A stretch of DNA of 64,000 nt from Ectopseudomonas toyotomiensis (GCF_900115695.1 NZ_FOXK01000005.1:372001-436000), one strand, 5' to 3'; shown: positions 42,024-50,953, numbered from the stretch's first letter. The notes: generated by a model from the letters alone, not told the origin. Program-made: numbers and translations.

Positions 42024-44128
42024 CCGTGATTGTGAATCATGCATTTGCCACTGGCGTCAAATATGCAGCCCAAAGCTGGCAATAGATGCCCTGCTAGTGC
42101 TTGCGCGCGGTAGTTTTGAGTAACCATACCCGCCTTATCCACATCCGCCGGCTTCGCCGCGCCCGGCAAGATCGGCGCTGCCCCCGAGCCATTGCCCGCT
42201 GCACCACCGGAGTTGATCTTGATCACCGGCCCCACCAGGGTGACGCCGCCGCCGTCGAGTTTGATGAAGCTGCCGCCGCCCTTGAGGGTCAGTTCGCTGC
42301 CGGCTTCGAGCACGACCTTGAGGCCGCTGCTGAGGTGAATTTCCTGGCCGGCCTGGACGAGCTGGCCGTTGCCGAGCTTGATGTGCTGGCTGTCGCCAAC
42401 GGTGAGGTGGTCGTTGGCCTTGATCTCGGTTTTGCGGTCGGCATGGGTAGTGCGATGTTCTTCGGCCTTGAAGTGGCTGTAGGCGTTGGCCTCGACCGTG
42501 TCGTGGCGTTCGTTGCCGACACGGATCTTCTGGTCGTGCTCGATATTCTCGTCCCAGTCGCGCTGGGCATGGACGTAGATCTGCTCGGCGCCCTTGCGAT
42601 CCTCGATGCGCAGTTCGTTGTAGCCGCCACCGCCGGGGCTGCTCAGGGTCTTGAACACGCTGCGGGTCTTGTTCGCCGGCAGGTCGTAGGGGACCACGTG
42701 TTCGGCGTGGTACAGGCAACCGGTGACCAGCGGCTGGTCGGGGTCGCCTTCGAGGAAGGTGACCAGCACTTCCATGCCGATGCGCGGGATGGTGATGGCG
42801 CCGTAGCGATCACCGGCCCAACTGGAGCTGACGCGTAGCCAGCAACTGGTTTTCTCGTCGGCCTGGCCTTCGCGGTCCCAGAAGAATTGCACCTTCACCC
42901 GGCCATATTGGTCGCAGTGGATTTCTTCGCCGGTCGGGCCGGTGACGACGGCACTCTGGCTGCCGAGGATACGCGGCTTGGGGTGGGCCAACTGAGGGCG
43001 GAAGGGTACGTTCCAGGGCGTGGCGGTGAAGCGGTTGCGGTAGCCTTGGTGGAAGTCGGTGTCGTCCTTTTCCCCCTCTCCCCAGCCCTCTCCCCGAAGG
43101 GGCGAGGGGGCCAATATGCGTCGTGTCAGATCGCTAGTGATCGACTCTTCCAGCACCTGCGGCTGTTTACCTTCGTGCAGCACTTCGGTGAGCAGCCAGA
43201 GCTGGTTCCAGGTCTCGCGCGGATGGTCGGTCAGGTCGAGGAAGTGGCCGCTGACCAGGGTCGGCGAGTCGCCGTCGCCCTGGGCCAGTTCGAAGTCGTG
43301 GCGGTGCCGTTCCAGAGCGCGATTGGCCAGTTGCTTGCCGCGTTCGCGGTCGGTGTAGCGGCCGGGATAGTCGTAATCTTCCAGCTTGGGCTGGGCATCG
43401 CCGTCGGCCTTGGCCTCCAGCTGCAGGCGCGGTTTCTCGAAATCGTAGTCGCGGCGCGTCACCTGGCTGGTGCGGGTTTCCACGCGTACGCCGAAATGCT
43501 TGATCACCGGGTCGTCGGCCACCAGGCCGCTGTCCTGCTGGTAGGCCAGCGGCGCCAGGCGCGGGAATACGGTCTGGTCGTCGCCGAAGGTCAGTACATG
43601 GCCTGCGCTGCTGTGCTGGAAGTGGTAGTGGATACCTTCCTCCTCGCACAGGCGCTGGACGAAGTGCAGGTCGCTCTCGTCGTACTGCACGCAGTATTCG
43701 CGCTCGGGGTAGAGCGAGCCGAGTTGGAATTGGTAAGCGTCGGCCTGGATGCCGTGCTCTTCGAGCACCTGGCCGATGATCTTCTCCACCGTCAGGTGCT
43801 GGAAGATGCGCTGATTGGTGCGGTGTGCCAGGTAGGCCAATTGCGGCACCAGGGTCAGGCGGTAACGCGTCATGCGCTTGCCGGATTCGCCCTGGGCTAT
43901 GCGGTGGATCAGGCCGTGGATGCCGGCGCCGTTCTGGTCGAAGGCGAGGAAGGCGCGCTGGTGCAGCAGGCTCTCCAGATCGAGGTCGGGGCGTTCGCTG
44001 ATCAGTTCCACGTCGAAGGCGTAAGGCTGGCTGACCGCCTCGCGCCCTTTGAATTCGAGCACCTGCAGGTCGTGTTCGACACCGTCGATGCTGAGGCTGA
44101 AATGGGTCTGGTTGGCCTGGGCGAACAT
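42020..44128 (-). CDS. vgrG: T6SS spike protein VgrG (TssI)
   Basis: The protein has 702 residues from the ATG at 44128 (MFAQANQTHFSLSIDGVEHDLQVLEFKGREAVSQPYAFDVEL). The gp27-like base runs to about 370 (YCVQYDESDLHFVQRLCEEEGIHYHFQHS), followed by the gp5 OB region (VVTGPTGEEIHCDQYGRVKVQFFWDREGQ, WAGDRYGAITIPRIGMEVLVTFLEGDPDQPLVTGCLYH) and the repeated DUF2345 needle (HLTVGDSQHIKLGNGQLVQAGQEIHLSSGLKVVLEAGSELTLKGGGSFIKLDGGGVTL). After INSGG there are about 50 extra residues ending CIFDASGKCMIHNHG, possibly the adaptor docking tail. At about 340-365 the sequence LAPSPLRGEGWGEGE is encoded by an inserted palindromic repeat. Confidence 0.92.
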   Translation of the reverse strand: MFAQANQTHFSLSIDGVEHDLQVLEFKGREAVSQPYAFDVELISERPDLDLESLLHQRAFLAFDQNGAGIHGLIHRIAQGESGKRMTRYRLTLVPQLAYLAHRTNQRIFQHLTVEKIIGQVLEEHGIQADAYQFQLGSLYPEREYCVQYDESDLHFVQRLCEEEGIHYHFQHSSAGHVLTFGDDQTVFPRLAPLAYQQDSGLVADDPVIKHFGVRVETRTSQVTRRDYDFEKPRLQLEAKADGDAQPKLEDYDYPGRYTDRERGKQLANRALERHRHDFELAQGDGDSPTLVSGHFLDLTDHPRETWNQLWLLTEVLHEGKQPQVLEESITSDLTRRILAPSPLRGEGWGEGEKDDTDFHQGYRNRFTATPWNVPFRPQLAHPKPRILGSQSAVVTGPTGEEIHCDQYGRVKVQFFWDREGQADEKTSCWLRVSSSWAGDRYGAITIPRIGMEVLVTFLEGDPDQPLVTGCLYHAEHVVPYDLPANKTRSVFKTLSSPGGGGYNELRIEDRKGAEQIYVHAQRDWDENIEHDQKIRVGNERHDTVEANAYSHFKAEEHRTTHADRKTEIKANDHLTVGDSQHIKLGNGQLVQAGQEIHLSSGLKVVLEAGSELTLKGGGSFIKLDGGGVTLVGPVIKINSGGAAGNGSGAAPILPGAAKPADVDKAGMVTQNYRAQALAGHLLPALGCIFDASGKCMIHNHG
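43070..43111. repeat. Palindromic repeat inserted in frame within vgrG
   Basis: The cccctctccc...gaaggggcgaggggg hairpin, of the type that translates to SPLRGEGWGEGE, lies inside the vgrG reading frame and does not break it. Related VgrG proteins run from a VLEES-type segment directly to FHQGYRNRF in this place. It lies between the gp27-like and OB parts. Confidence 0.7.
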
Positions 44129-44314
44129 TCGTTGTTCCTCTCGATCATTCCATGATGGGCGCGTGGCGCGCTCCAGGTTGTAACCGAATCGGCCGCCGCG
44201 CGCTGGCAACGGTCGAGGTTTTCGGCGATTGGCCAGCGCTTTGTGCGCAGCCTGCCGAAACGCAACGGCCAGGACGATGCCTGGCCGCTACGGTGACGCG
44301 GACGCGATCCCGCC

Positions 44315-44833
44315 TTAGGCAGAGATCGGGGTACGCCAGTCGTCGGAGCCGGAAGTACCGGAAACTTCGTGGGTCCAGACGATCTTGCGGTAGGTGAAGT
44401 AGACGTCTTCCAGGTGGGTGAAGTGCGCCATGTTCGGGTCCTGGCAGTTCGGCATGCGCGACTGTACGTCGACGATCACGGCGTCTTCCAGCTCGATGGT
44501 GAAGTAGTGCTCCTGGGTACCGGTGGAGGAGGTGCGGTACCACTCCAGGCGGCACTTGTTCAGACGCTCGCCGGAGGTCAGGGCGTTGAAGATCAGCGGC
44601 GAGGACTTGTCGAAGACCTTGGTGATCATCAGCGGCTTGTGCACGCGCTGGCCGGTCGGTTGGCCGGACTGCGGGTCGCGCGGGATGATGACCTGGTGGT
44701 TGTAGGCTTGCACCAGAATCTGGTCTTCATGACCTTCCTGGAAAATGTTGCCGACCGAGTCCTCGGTGAAGGTGCCAGCGGTGATCAGACCTTGTTTGGT
44801 GCCTTCGAGGGACAGATACGCGGGTGTTGGCAT
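44315..44833 (-). CDS. hcp: T6SS tube protein Hcp (TssD)
   Basis: The protein has 172 residues from the ATG at 44833 (MPTPAYLSLEGTKQGLITAG). It carries the standard blocks HEDQILVQAYNHQVIIPRDPQSGQPTGQRVHKPLMITKVFDKSSPLIFNAL and CRLEWYRTSSTGTQEHYFTIELEDAVIVDV, and a C-terminal YRKIVWTHEVSGTSGSDDW. It forms the hexameric rings of the inner tube. It precedes vgrG by 186 bases. That gap holds a GC hairpin (44267-44289, cggccaggacgatgcctggccg) which may reduce read-through into vgrG. Confidence 0.93.
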   Translation of the reverse strand: MPTPAYLSLEGTKQGLITAGTFTEDSVGNIFQEGHEDQILVQAYNHQVIIPRDPQSGQPTGQRVHKPLMITKVFDKSSPLIFNALTSGERLNKCRLEWYRTSSTGTQEHYFTIELEDAVIVDVQSRMPNCQDPNMAHFTHLEDVYFTYRKIVWTHEVSGTSGSDDWRTPISA

Positions 44834-44888
44834 GAGTGCTCTCCTTGCCTGGGTCATGGATCGTGATCGATCCGGGAGCCATGGCTAA

Positions 44889-44904
44889 AGCGAGCGGCAT
44901 GCCA
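44889..44904 (-). promoter_or_regulatory. Possible sigma-54 promoter upstream of hcp
   Basis: On the minus strand TGGCATGCCGCTCGCT departs from the -24/-12 consensus TGGCACGNNNNTTGCW at two positions. It would start transcription some 40 bases before hcp. An inverted repeat at 44987-45008 lies about 120 bases upstream of that point, where enhancer-binding activators sit. Confidence 0.35.
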
Positions 44905-44986
44905 TAAATATAAAATCCTTTATAAACATAGATTTAGCATGACCTGTTGGTTGTTATTGGTCACGATGAGTGTTTCGTCACGCTAT

Positions 44987-45008
44987 ATTGCGCAACAAGT
45001 TGCGCAAT
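44987..45008. promoter_or_regulatory. Inverted repeat attgcgcaa-caag-ttgcgcaat, candidate activator site
   Basis: Perfect 9-bp arms; another attgcgca copy lies at 45021-45028. It is located in the 283-base gap between the zwf end and hcp, upstream of hcp. The binding protein is unknown. Confidence 0.45.
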
Positions 45009-45116
45009 GCTGTGCAGGTTATTGCGCAGTCTGCTGAACAGCCTGTATTCACTGGCCTGCACCAGTTGCAGTGCAGATTTATCCACAGCACGCTGCGCAA
45101 GAAGCTGCCAGGTTGG

Positions 45117-46559
45117 TCATTCGGCCCAATGGCGCCCGTGACGCTCCAGCAGGTTTTGCAGTTGCTCCGGTCCATCGCTGCCGGCCGGGTAGGGGCGCGG
45201 GCTCTGGTAGTGCTGGAGCCAGCCCTGCAGGATCGGGTCGACCCACTGCCAGGCGGCCTCCACCTCGTCGCGGCGCATGAACAGCGTCGAGTCGCCTTCG
45301 ATCACGTCGAGCAGCAGGCGCTCATAGGCATCCCAGCGGCGCTGCTGGTTGAAGGCATTGGCCAGGTTGAGGTCCAGCTCCACCGGTTTCAGGTGCATGC
45401 CCTTGCCGGGGTTCTTGGCCATCAGCTGCAGGCTGATGCGCTCTTCCGGCTGTAGGCGGATCAGCAGCTGGTTGGCTTCGCCCTCGTGGAACAGACGATG
45501 CGGCACCGGCTTGAACTGGATGAGGATTTCCGAGGTTTTCTTCGCCAGGCGCTTGCCGGTACGCAGGTAGAAGGGCACGCCTGCCCAGCGCCAGTTGTCG
45601 ATCTCTACCTGCACGGCGACGAAGGTTTCGGTGTCGCTGTCGTTGTCGACGTTTTTCTCGAAGTAGTAGGCGGGCACATCATGGCCGCCGATCTTGCCGG
45701 TGGTGTACTGGCCGCGCACGGTCTTGTCCTGCACGTCGAGCCCGGAGATGGGTTTCAGCGCTTCGAGGATCTTGACCTTCTCGTTGCGCACCGCCTCGGC
45801 GTCGAAGCGCACTGGTGCCTCCATGGCCACCAGGCACAGCAGCTGCAGCAGGTGGTTCTGGATCATGTCGCGCATGGCGCCGGCCTGGTCGTAGTAGCCG
45901 CCGCGGTTTTCCACGCCAAGGGTTTCGCAGACGCTGATCTGTACGTGATCGATATGCCCGGCGCGCCACACCGGCTCGAACAAGGCGTTGGCGAAGCGCA
46001 GCGCCATGAGGTTCTGCACGGTTTCCTTACCCAGATAATGGTCGATGCGAAACACCCGTGCCTCGTCGAACACGGCGCCGATGGCGGCGTTGATCGCGCG
46101 GGCTGATTCCAGCGAGTGGCCGATGGGTTTTTCCAGCACGATGCGCGCTGCAGGACCAGCCAGGCCGGCGTTGGCCAGGTGCGCTGCGATGGCTTCGAAC
46201 AGACTCGGTGCGGTGGCCAGGTAGTAGACCCGTACGCGCTCGTCATCACGCCCCAGGCGCTTGGCCAGGCGGCCGAAATCGGCGCTCTGCGCAGCGTCCA
46301 TGGCGAAGTAGTCGAGGCGCGCGGCGAAGCTGGCCCAGGTCTCGTTGGCGAAATCGGCGCGCGCCACCTGAGCACGGCAGTGACGCTCGGCCAGGGCCTG
46401 GTAGGCCTCGCGGGTGTGGCTGCTGCGGGCCAGGGCGAGGATGCGCACATCGGCGTGCAGGCGTCCTTCGCGGTGCAGGTGATAGAGCGCTGGCAGCAAT
46501 TTGTGCAGGGCCAGATCGCCCGTACCACCGAAGACCAGCATGTCGCAGGGGATGCTCAA
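45117..46559 (-). CDS. zwf: Glucose-6-phosphate 1-dehydrogenase
   Basis: The protein has 480 residues from a TTG at 46559 (LSIPCDMLVFGGTGDLALHKLLPALYHLHREG), preceded by cggag at 8 bases. A TTG at 46595 lies in a repeat remnant, and the ATG at 46541 would remove part of the first strand. GGTGDLA is the NADP-binding loop; RIDHYLGKETVQNLMALRFAN contains the catalytic His/Lys signature. It makes 6-phosphogluconolactone for the Entner-Doudoroff and pentose pathways. It is divergent from hexR, with a HexR dyad between, but pgl and eda, which often follow zwf in Pseudomonas, are absent: hcp comes next. It is therefore probably one of several zwf paralogues. Confidence 0.9.
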   Translation of the reverse strand: MSIPCDMLVFGGTGDLALHKLLPALYHLHREGRLHADVRILALARSSHTREAYQALAERHCRAQVARADFANETWASFAARLDYFAMDAAQSADFGRLAKRLGRDDERVRVYYLATAPSLFEAIAAHLANAGLAGPAARIVLEKPIGHSLESARAINAAIGAVFDEARVFRIDHYLGKETVQNLMALRFANALFEPVWRAGHIDHVQISVCETLGVENRGGYYDQAGAMRDMIQNHLLQLLCLVAMEAPVRFDAEAVRNEKVKILEALKPISGLDVQDKTVRGQYTTGKIGGHDVPAYYFEKNVDNDSDTETFVAVQVEIDNWRWAGVPFYLRTGKRLAKKTSEILIQFKPVPHRLFHEGEANQLLIRLQPEERISLQLMAKNPGKGMHLKPVELDLNLANAFNQQRRWDAYERLLLDVIEGDSTLFMRRDEVEAAWQWVDPILQGWLQHYQSPRPYPAGSDGPEQLQNLLERHGRHWAE

Positions 46560-46582
46560 GGGAAGACTCCGACTCGTTGTGG

Positions 46583-46611
46583 CAGGCCGTTGCAAACTAC
46601 CTGCGTTTGCA
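46583..46611. repeat. Remnant resembling the end of the 60423-60584 element
   Basis: caggccgttgcaaactacct is close to the left end of the element at 60423 (caggctgttgaaaaactacct), followed by gcgtt in both. Only one end is recognisable, just upstream of the zwf start. Confidence 0.35.
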
Positions 46612-46704
46612 GCAAAGAGGCAGTGAAAAGATCGGCTGCGCCCCTCTGCCGGAAAGTTCGTTCAGCGAATTGGCAGCCGCTTGGCTGTGCGCGGGCGCGA
46701 GCTA

Positions 46705-46719
46705 TGTAGTATAACTACA
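46705..46719. promoter_or_regulatory. HexR operator between zwf and hexR
   Basis: tgtagt-ata-actaca is a perfect dyad matching the TTGT-N7/8-ACAA type HexR site; a second half-site (actacaa) follows at 46725-46731. It should give control by 2-keto-3-deoxy-6-phosphogluconate. Confidence 0.7.
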
Positions 46720-46809
46720 AGGTCACTACAACCGCCGGCCGCCGATCATAACCGAGCTATGACCCGCCGAGTGCCGCGGTAGACCCTTTTCTGCATAGAG
46801 CCTATCTCA

Positions 46810-47676
46810 GTGAATCTGTTGCAACACATCGCCCAGTCGCGTCACCTGCTGCGCAAGTCCGAGCTCAAGGTGGCCGATCACGTCTTGCTCGATCCTGCAT
46901 CGGTGATGCACAGCTCCATGGCCGAGCTGGCGCATAGTGTTGGCATCAGCGAGCCGACCATCGTGCGCTTTTGTCGTGCCATTGGTTGCAGCGGCTTCCA
47001 GGACCTCAAGCTGAAATTGGCGCAGAGCCTGGCTGCCGGGGCCAGTTTCGGTCAGTTCGCGATTCACGAGGATGACTCGGTCGCCGACTTCAGCCTGAAG
47101 ATCTTCGACACCACCCTGCATACGCTGATGGAAGTGCGCGAGAAGCTCGACCCCGAGGCGCTGCAGCGCGCCATCGCTGCCTGCTCCAAGGCGCAGCGCG
47201 TGGAGTTCTATGGCTTCGGCGCATCCGGTGCGGTGGCGGCCGATGCCCAGCACAAATTCTTCCGCCTGCTGCTCAACGCGGCCGCTTATTCCGACCCGCA
47301 CATGCAGGCGATGAGTGCGGTAACCCTGCAGCCGGGCGACGTGGCGGTGTGCATCTCCCAGTCCGGCCGTTCCAAGGACCTGCTGATCACTGCCAACCTG
47401 GTGCGCGAGTCCGGCGCCAGCCTGATCACCCTGTGCCCGAGCCAGACGCCGCTGGCGGAGCTGTCGACCGTCAATCTGGCCATCGACGTGCAGGAAGACA
47501 CCGAGATCTACACCCCGCTGACCTCGCGCATCGCCCACCTGGTGGTGATCGACGTCCTGGCCATGGGCGTGGCCATGGCGCGCGGGCCGAGCCTGGTCAA
47601 CCACCTCAAGAGCGTCAAGCGCAGCCTGCGCAGCCTGCGCCTGTCGCCGAAGTCGCTGCGTAACACCGAGGATTGA
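46810..47676 (+). CDS. hexR: HexR-type regulator of sugar catabolism (RpiR family)
   Basis: The protein has 288 residues from the GTG at 46810 (VNLLQHIAQSRHLLRKSELKVADHVLLDPASVMHSSMAELAHSVGISEPTIVRFCRAIGCSGFQDLKLKLAQSL). The RpiR helix-turn-helix is about 20-75. The SIS sugar-phosphate domain is about 120-260 (VEFYGFGASGAVAADAQHKFFRLL, VAVCISQSGRSKDLLITANLVRESGASLITL). HexR represses zwf, edd and related genes and is released by KDPG. It is divergent from zwf. The sequence alone does not show whether it is the only HexR in the genome. Confidence 0.9.
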   Translation: MNLLQHIAQSRHLLRKSELKVADHVLLDPASVMHSSMAELAHSVGISEPTIVRFCRAIGCSGFQDLKLKLAQSLAAGASFGQFAIHEDDSVADFSLKIFDTTLHTLMEVREKLDPEALQRAIAACSKAQRVEFYGFGASGAVAADAQHKFFRLLLNAAAYSDPHMQAMSAVTLQPGDVAVCISQSGRSKDLLITANLVRESGASLITLCPSQTPLAELSTVNLAIDVQEDTEIYTPLTSRIAHLVVIDVLAMGVAMARGPSLVNHLKSVKRSLRSLRLSPKSLRNTED

Positions 47677-47772
47677 GATAAGGGGTTCATCGCCTGTTCA
47701 TCTTCACGCCGTCAAAGCGTCATCTCCCCGGGCGAAGCTGGGTACTCCAGTCCTCGTTCCGGGAGAACCGAG

Positions 47773-47985
47773 ATGCCTCGTATCTTCGATGACGCGCAAC
47801 TGCTCGACCAACCTGATGCCAAGACCCGGCGCAAACTGCAAGACCAGCGCCGCATGGCCTATCGCCGGGCCATCGAGCACTATGCCGAGCAGTGCCAGCT
47901 GCAACGCGAGCTTGCCGACTTCCCTGAGCTGGTTTCCGCCAGCTACCTCCAGCATGCCGAATCTGATTCGCGCCGCGCCGCCTGA
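47773..47985 (+). CDS. Small conserved hypothetical protein
   Basis: The protein has 70 residues, preceded by gggagaaccgag. MPRIFDDAQLLDQPDAKTRRKLQDQRRMAYRRAIEHYAEQCQLQRELADFPELVSASYLQHAESDSRRAA is strongly charged and helical, with no signal peptide or motif. It has its own gap on both sides; the 211 bases that follow hold no other gene I can support. Confidence 0.6.
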   Translation: MPRIFDDAQLLDQPDAKTRRKLQDQRRMAYRRAIEHYAEQCQLQRELADFPELVSASYLQHAESDSRRAA

Positions 47986-48196
47986 CTTTCTTGTTGCCCT
48001 GCCTGCGGGCAGGGCAGTGAGCTTGCCCGATTCTACGAACTTATTGCCCGGTTCTGCCGTTCTCACTGATCGGCGGCGACAGCAGGTTTTGCGCCCACTA
48101 CAGTGATGATCTGGCCCCCTGTGTGCGGGGTTGACCGTGACCACCGGCACGCCATGCCGGAACCATCAGACACCATCAGAACAAGGTGGGCAGACC

Positions 48197-48655
48197 ATGA
48201 TTACCCTGAATCTCAATGGCAAGGACCATGAGCTGGACGTGGCCGACGACATGCCGCTGCTTTGGGCATTGCGCGACGTCGCCAATCTCACTGGCACCAA
48301 GTACGGCTGTGGCATGGCCCTGTGCGGCGCCTGCACGGTGAACGTCGAAGGCCAGCCGACCCGCTCCTGCGTCACCCCGGTATCGGCAGTGGTTGGCAAG
48401 CGCATCAGCACCATCGAGGCGGTCGGCGAAGACGCCGTGGGCAAGGTGGTTCAGGACGCCTGGCGCCAGCTCGACGTGGTGCAGTGTGGCTACTGCCAGT
48501 CCGGGCAGATCATGGCGGCGACGGCGCTGCTGAGCAGCAACAAGGCGCCGAGCGATGCCGATATCGACGCGGCCATGAGCAGCAACATCTGCCGCTGCGC
48601 CACCTATGTGCGGATTCGCGCCGCCATTCACGAAGCTGCCGGCAAACTGGCCTGA
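48197..48655 (+). CDS. (2Fe-2S) subunit of a molybdenum hydroxylase (IorA type)
   Basis: The protein has 152 residues from the ATG at 48197 (MITLNLNGKDHELDVADDMPLLWALRDVANLTGTKYGCGMALCGACTVNV). The plant-type cluster ligands are C38, C43, C46 and C58. The second cluster is CGYCQSGQIMAA...NICRCATYVRIRAAI. It resembles the small subunit of isoquinoline 1-oxidoreductase-like two-component hydroxylases and passes electrons out of the large subunit. The stop is 14 bases before the large-subunit gene. Confidence 0.88.
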   Translation: MITLNLNGKDHELDVADDMPLLWALRDVANLTGTKYGCGMALCGACTVNVEGQPTRSCVTPVSAVVGKRISTIEAVGEDAVGKVVQDAWRQLDVVQCGYCQSGQIMAATALLSSNKAPSDADIDAAMSSNICRCATYVRIRAAIHEAAGKLA

Positions 48656-48669
48656 GGAGGCGCATAGAC

Positions 48670-50907
48670 ATGGGCAAGATCGAAACCCCCGATAGCGCCA
48701 CTCGCGGCATCCTCAATGTCAGCCGTCGCACCCTGCTCAAGGGCGCCGGTGGCTTGGCGCTGGGCATCTTCTTCGCGCCGCTGATGCGCGGCATGGATGC
48801 GCTGGCGGCAGGTGGCCCGCTGGAGCCGAACGCCTTCGTCCGTATCGACCTCGACGGCACGGTGACCGTGCTGGCCAAACACCTGGAAATGGGCCAGGGC
48901 AGCTACACTGGCCTGGCCACCTTGCTTGCCGAAGAGCTGGATGCCGACTGGGACAAGGTGCGCGTCGAAGGCGCGCCCGCCGACGCCAAGCGCTACAACA
49001 ACCTCGCCTTCGGCCCGATGCAGGGTACGGGCGGCAGCACTGCCATGGCCAACTCCTGGGAGCAGATGCGCAACGCTGGCGCGACCGCCAAGGCCATGCT
49101 GGTGGCTGCGGCCGCACAGCGCTGGGGCGTGCCGGCCAGTGAAATCAGCGTCAGCCAGGGTGTGGTCAGTCACGCCGGCTCAGGCCGCAGCGCCGGCTTC
49201 GGTGAGCTGGTCGAGGCGGCGGCGTCACTGCCGGTGCCGGAGCAGGTGCAACTCAAGGACCCCAAGGACTTCAAGCTGATCGGCAAACGCGAGCTGCGCC
49301 GCAAGGACAGCCCGGGTAAGACCGATGGCAGCGCCATCTTCACCCAGGACTTCAAGCTGCCCGGCATGCTGGTGGCCATGGTTGCCTACCCGCCGCGTTT
49401 CGGCGGCGTGCCGCGCTCGGTCGACAGCAGCAAGGCCAAGGCCGTGCGCGATGTGGTCGAGGTGGTGGAGTTTCGCGATCTGCCCCACGGTCGCTCCGGT
49501 GTCGCCGTGTTGGCGAAGAACACCTGGGCGGCGCGCCAGGGGCGTGATGCGCTGGTGATCGAATGGGACGAGAGCCAGGCCTTCACCCTGGGCAGCGAGG
49601 AAATTCTCGCGCAGTACCGCGAGAGCGCGGGCAAGCCGGGTCTACCGGCAGCGAACAAGGGCGACGCTGATGCGGCGCTGGCCCAGGCGGCTAAAACCGT
49701 CGAGGCCGAGTACGAGTTTCCTTATCTGGCGCACGCGGCGATGGAGCCGATGAACTGCCTGGTGAAACTCTCCAGCGACCGCTGCGAAATCTGGAACGGC
49801 GAGCAGTTCCAGACTGTCGACCAGGCCATCATCAGCAGTTATCTGGGCCTGACGCCCGAGCAGGTTTCGCTGACCCAGCTGTATGCCGGCGGCAGCTTTG
49901 GTCGTCGCGCCGGTTCGGTGTCGGACTACCTGCTGGAGGCGGTGGCCATCACCAAGGCTGCGCGTGACAAGGGCGTGGATGCGCCGGTGAAGATGGTCTG
50001 GACGCGCGAGGATGATACCCGTGGCGGTTATTTCCGGCCGCTGTACCTGCACCGCGTGCGCATCGGCCTGGATGAGGCCGGCAAGCTGCAGGCCTGGCAC
50101 AACCGTATCGTCGGTCAGTCGATCATTGCCGGTACCTCGATGGAGCCGTTCCTGGTCAAGGACGGGATCGACCACACCTCGGTGGAGGGGATTTCCAACC
50201 TGTCTTACGCGGTGCCCAACCTGCAGGTGGAGCTGAGCACGCCGACCAATATCAAGGTGCCGGTCCTGTGGTGGCGTTCGGTCGGTCATACCCACACCGG
50301 TTACGTCGCCGAAACCATGATCGATGAGGCCGCCGTCGCTGCAGGGCAGGACCCTTACGCCTTCCGTCATGCGTTGCTGGACAGTCATCCGCGTCACCGC
50401 GGTGCGCTGGAGCTGGCCGCCAAGCAGGCTGGCTGGGACAAGCCGCTGGAGGCGGGCGCCGAGGGCGAGAAGCGCGGGCGTGGCATTGCCGTGCATGAGT
50501 CGTTCGGCTCGTTCGTGGCGCAGGTCGCCGAAGTCACGGTGAAGGCCGATGGCAGTTATCGCCTGGATCGCGTGGTGTGCGCCGTGGACTGTGGCATCGC
50601 CATCAACCCGGATGTGATCAAAGCGCAGATGGAAGGGGGCATCGGCTTCGCCCTGGCGGCTGCTCGGCACAGTGCGATCACCCTGAAGGAAGGGCGGGTC
50701 GAGCAATCGAACTTTCACGACTTCCAGGTGCTGCGCATGAACGAGATGCCCAAGGTCGAGGTGCATATCGTACCGTCCGCGGCGAATCCGACCGGTGTCG
50801 GTGAGCCGGGCGTGCCGCCACTGGCGCCAGCTCTTGCCAACGCGCTGTTTGCAGCGACCGGCGTGCGCCTGCGCAAGCTGCCGTTCCCGGCGCAGATCAA
50901 GGCCTGA
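48670..50907 (+). CDS. Molybdopterin subunit of a xanthine-oxidase-family hydroxylase (IorB type), Tat exported
   Basis: The protein has 745 residues. [21 protein letters not shown] (from about residue 17) is a twin-arginine signal, so the complex works in the periplasm. Two cofactor-binding regions follow, with [63 protein letters not shown] and [46 protein letters not shown] carries the catalytic Glu of this family. Members hydroxylate N-heterocycles or aldehydes; the substrate is not evident. No cytochrome subunit is adjacent. The xdhC gene beyond the terminator probably supplies cofactor maturation. Confidence 0.88.
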   Translation: MGKIETPDSATRGILNVSRRTLLKGAGGLALGIFFAPLMRGMDALAAGGPLEPNAFVRIDLDGTVTVLAKHLEMGQGSYTGLATLLAEELDADWDKVRVEGAPADAKRYNNLAFGPMQGTGGSTAMANSWEQMRNAGATAKAMLVAAAAQRWGVPASEISVSQGVVSHAGSGRSAGFGELVEAAASLPVPEQVQLKDPKDFKLIGKRELRRKDSPGKTDGSAIFTQDFKLPGMLVAMVAYPPRFGGVPRSVDSSKAKAVRDVVEVVEFRDLPHGRSGVAVLAKNTWAARQGRDALVIEWDESQAFTLGSEEILAQYRESAGKPGLPAANKGDADAALAQAAKTVEAEYEFPYLAHAAMEPMNCLVKLSSDRCEIWNGEQFQTVDQAIISSYLGLTPEQVSLTQLYAGGSFGRRAGSVSDYLLEAVAITKAARDKGVDAPVKMVWTREDDTRGGYFRPLYLHRVRIGLDEAGKLQAWHNRIVGQSIIAGTSMEPFLVKDGIDHTSVEGISNLSYAVPNLQVELSTPTNIKVPVLWWRSVGHTHTGYVAETMIDEAAVAAGQDPYAFRHALLDSHPRHRGALELAAKQAGWDKPLEAGAEGEKRGRGIAVHESFGSFVAQVAEVTVKADGSYRLDRVVCAVDCGIAINPDVIKAQMEGGIGFALAAARHSAITLKEGRVEQSNFHDFQVLRMNEMPKVEVHIVPSAANPTGVGEPGVPPLAPALANALFAATGVRLRKLPFPAQIKA

Positions 50908-50927
50908 CGTCCGATACTGGAAACACG

Positions 50928-50953
50928 AACGCCCGGGGGTAATCCCGGGCGTT
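50928..50953 (+). terminator. Intrinsic hairpin after the molybdenum hydroxylase genes
   Basis: aacgcccggg-ggtaat-cccgggcgtt is a perfect 10-bp stem, 21 bases after the stop, followed by tgcgttt. Confidence 0.8.

Noticed and set aside
42020..44833. Phage tail spike and tube genes of a prophage
   Set aside because: Hcp, VgrG with DUF2345, and a DUF4123 adaptor identify type VI secretion; no other phage genes are present.
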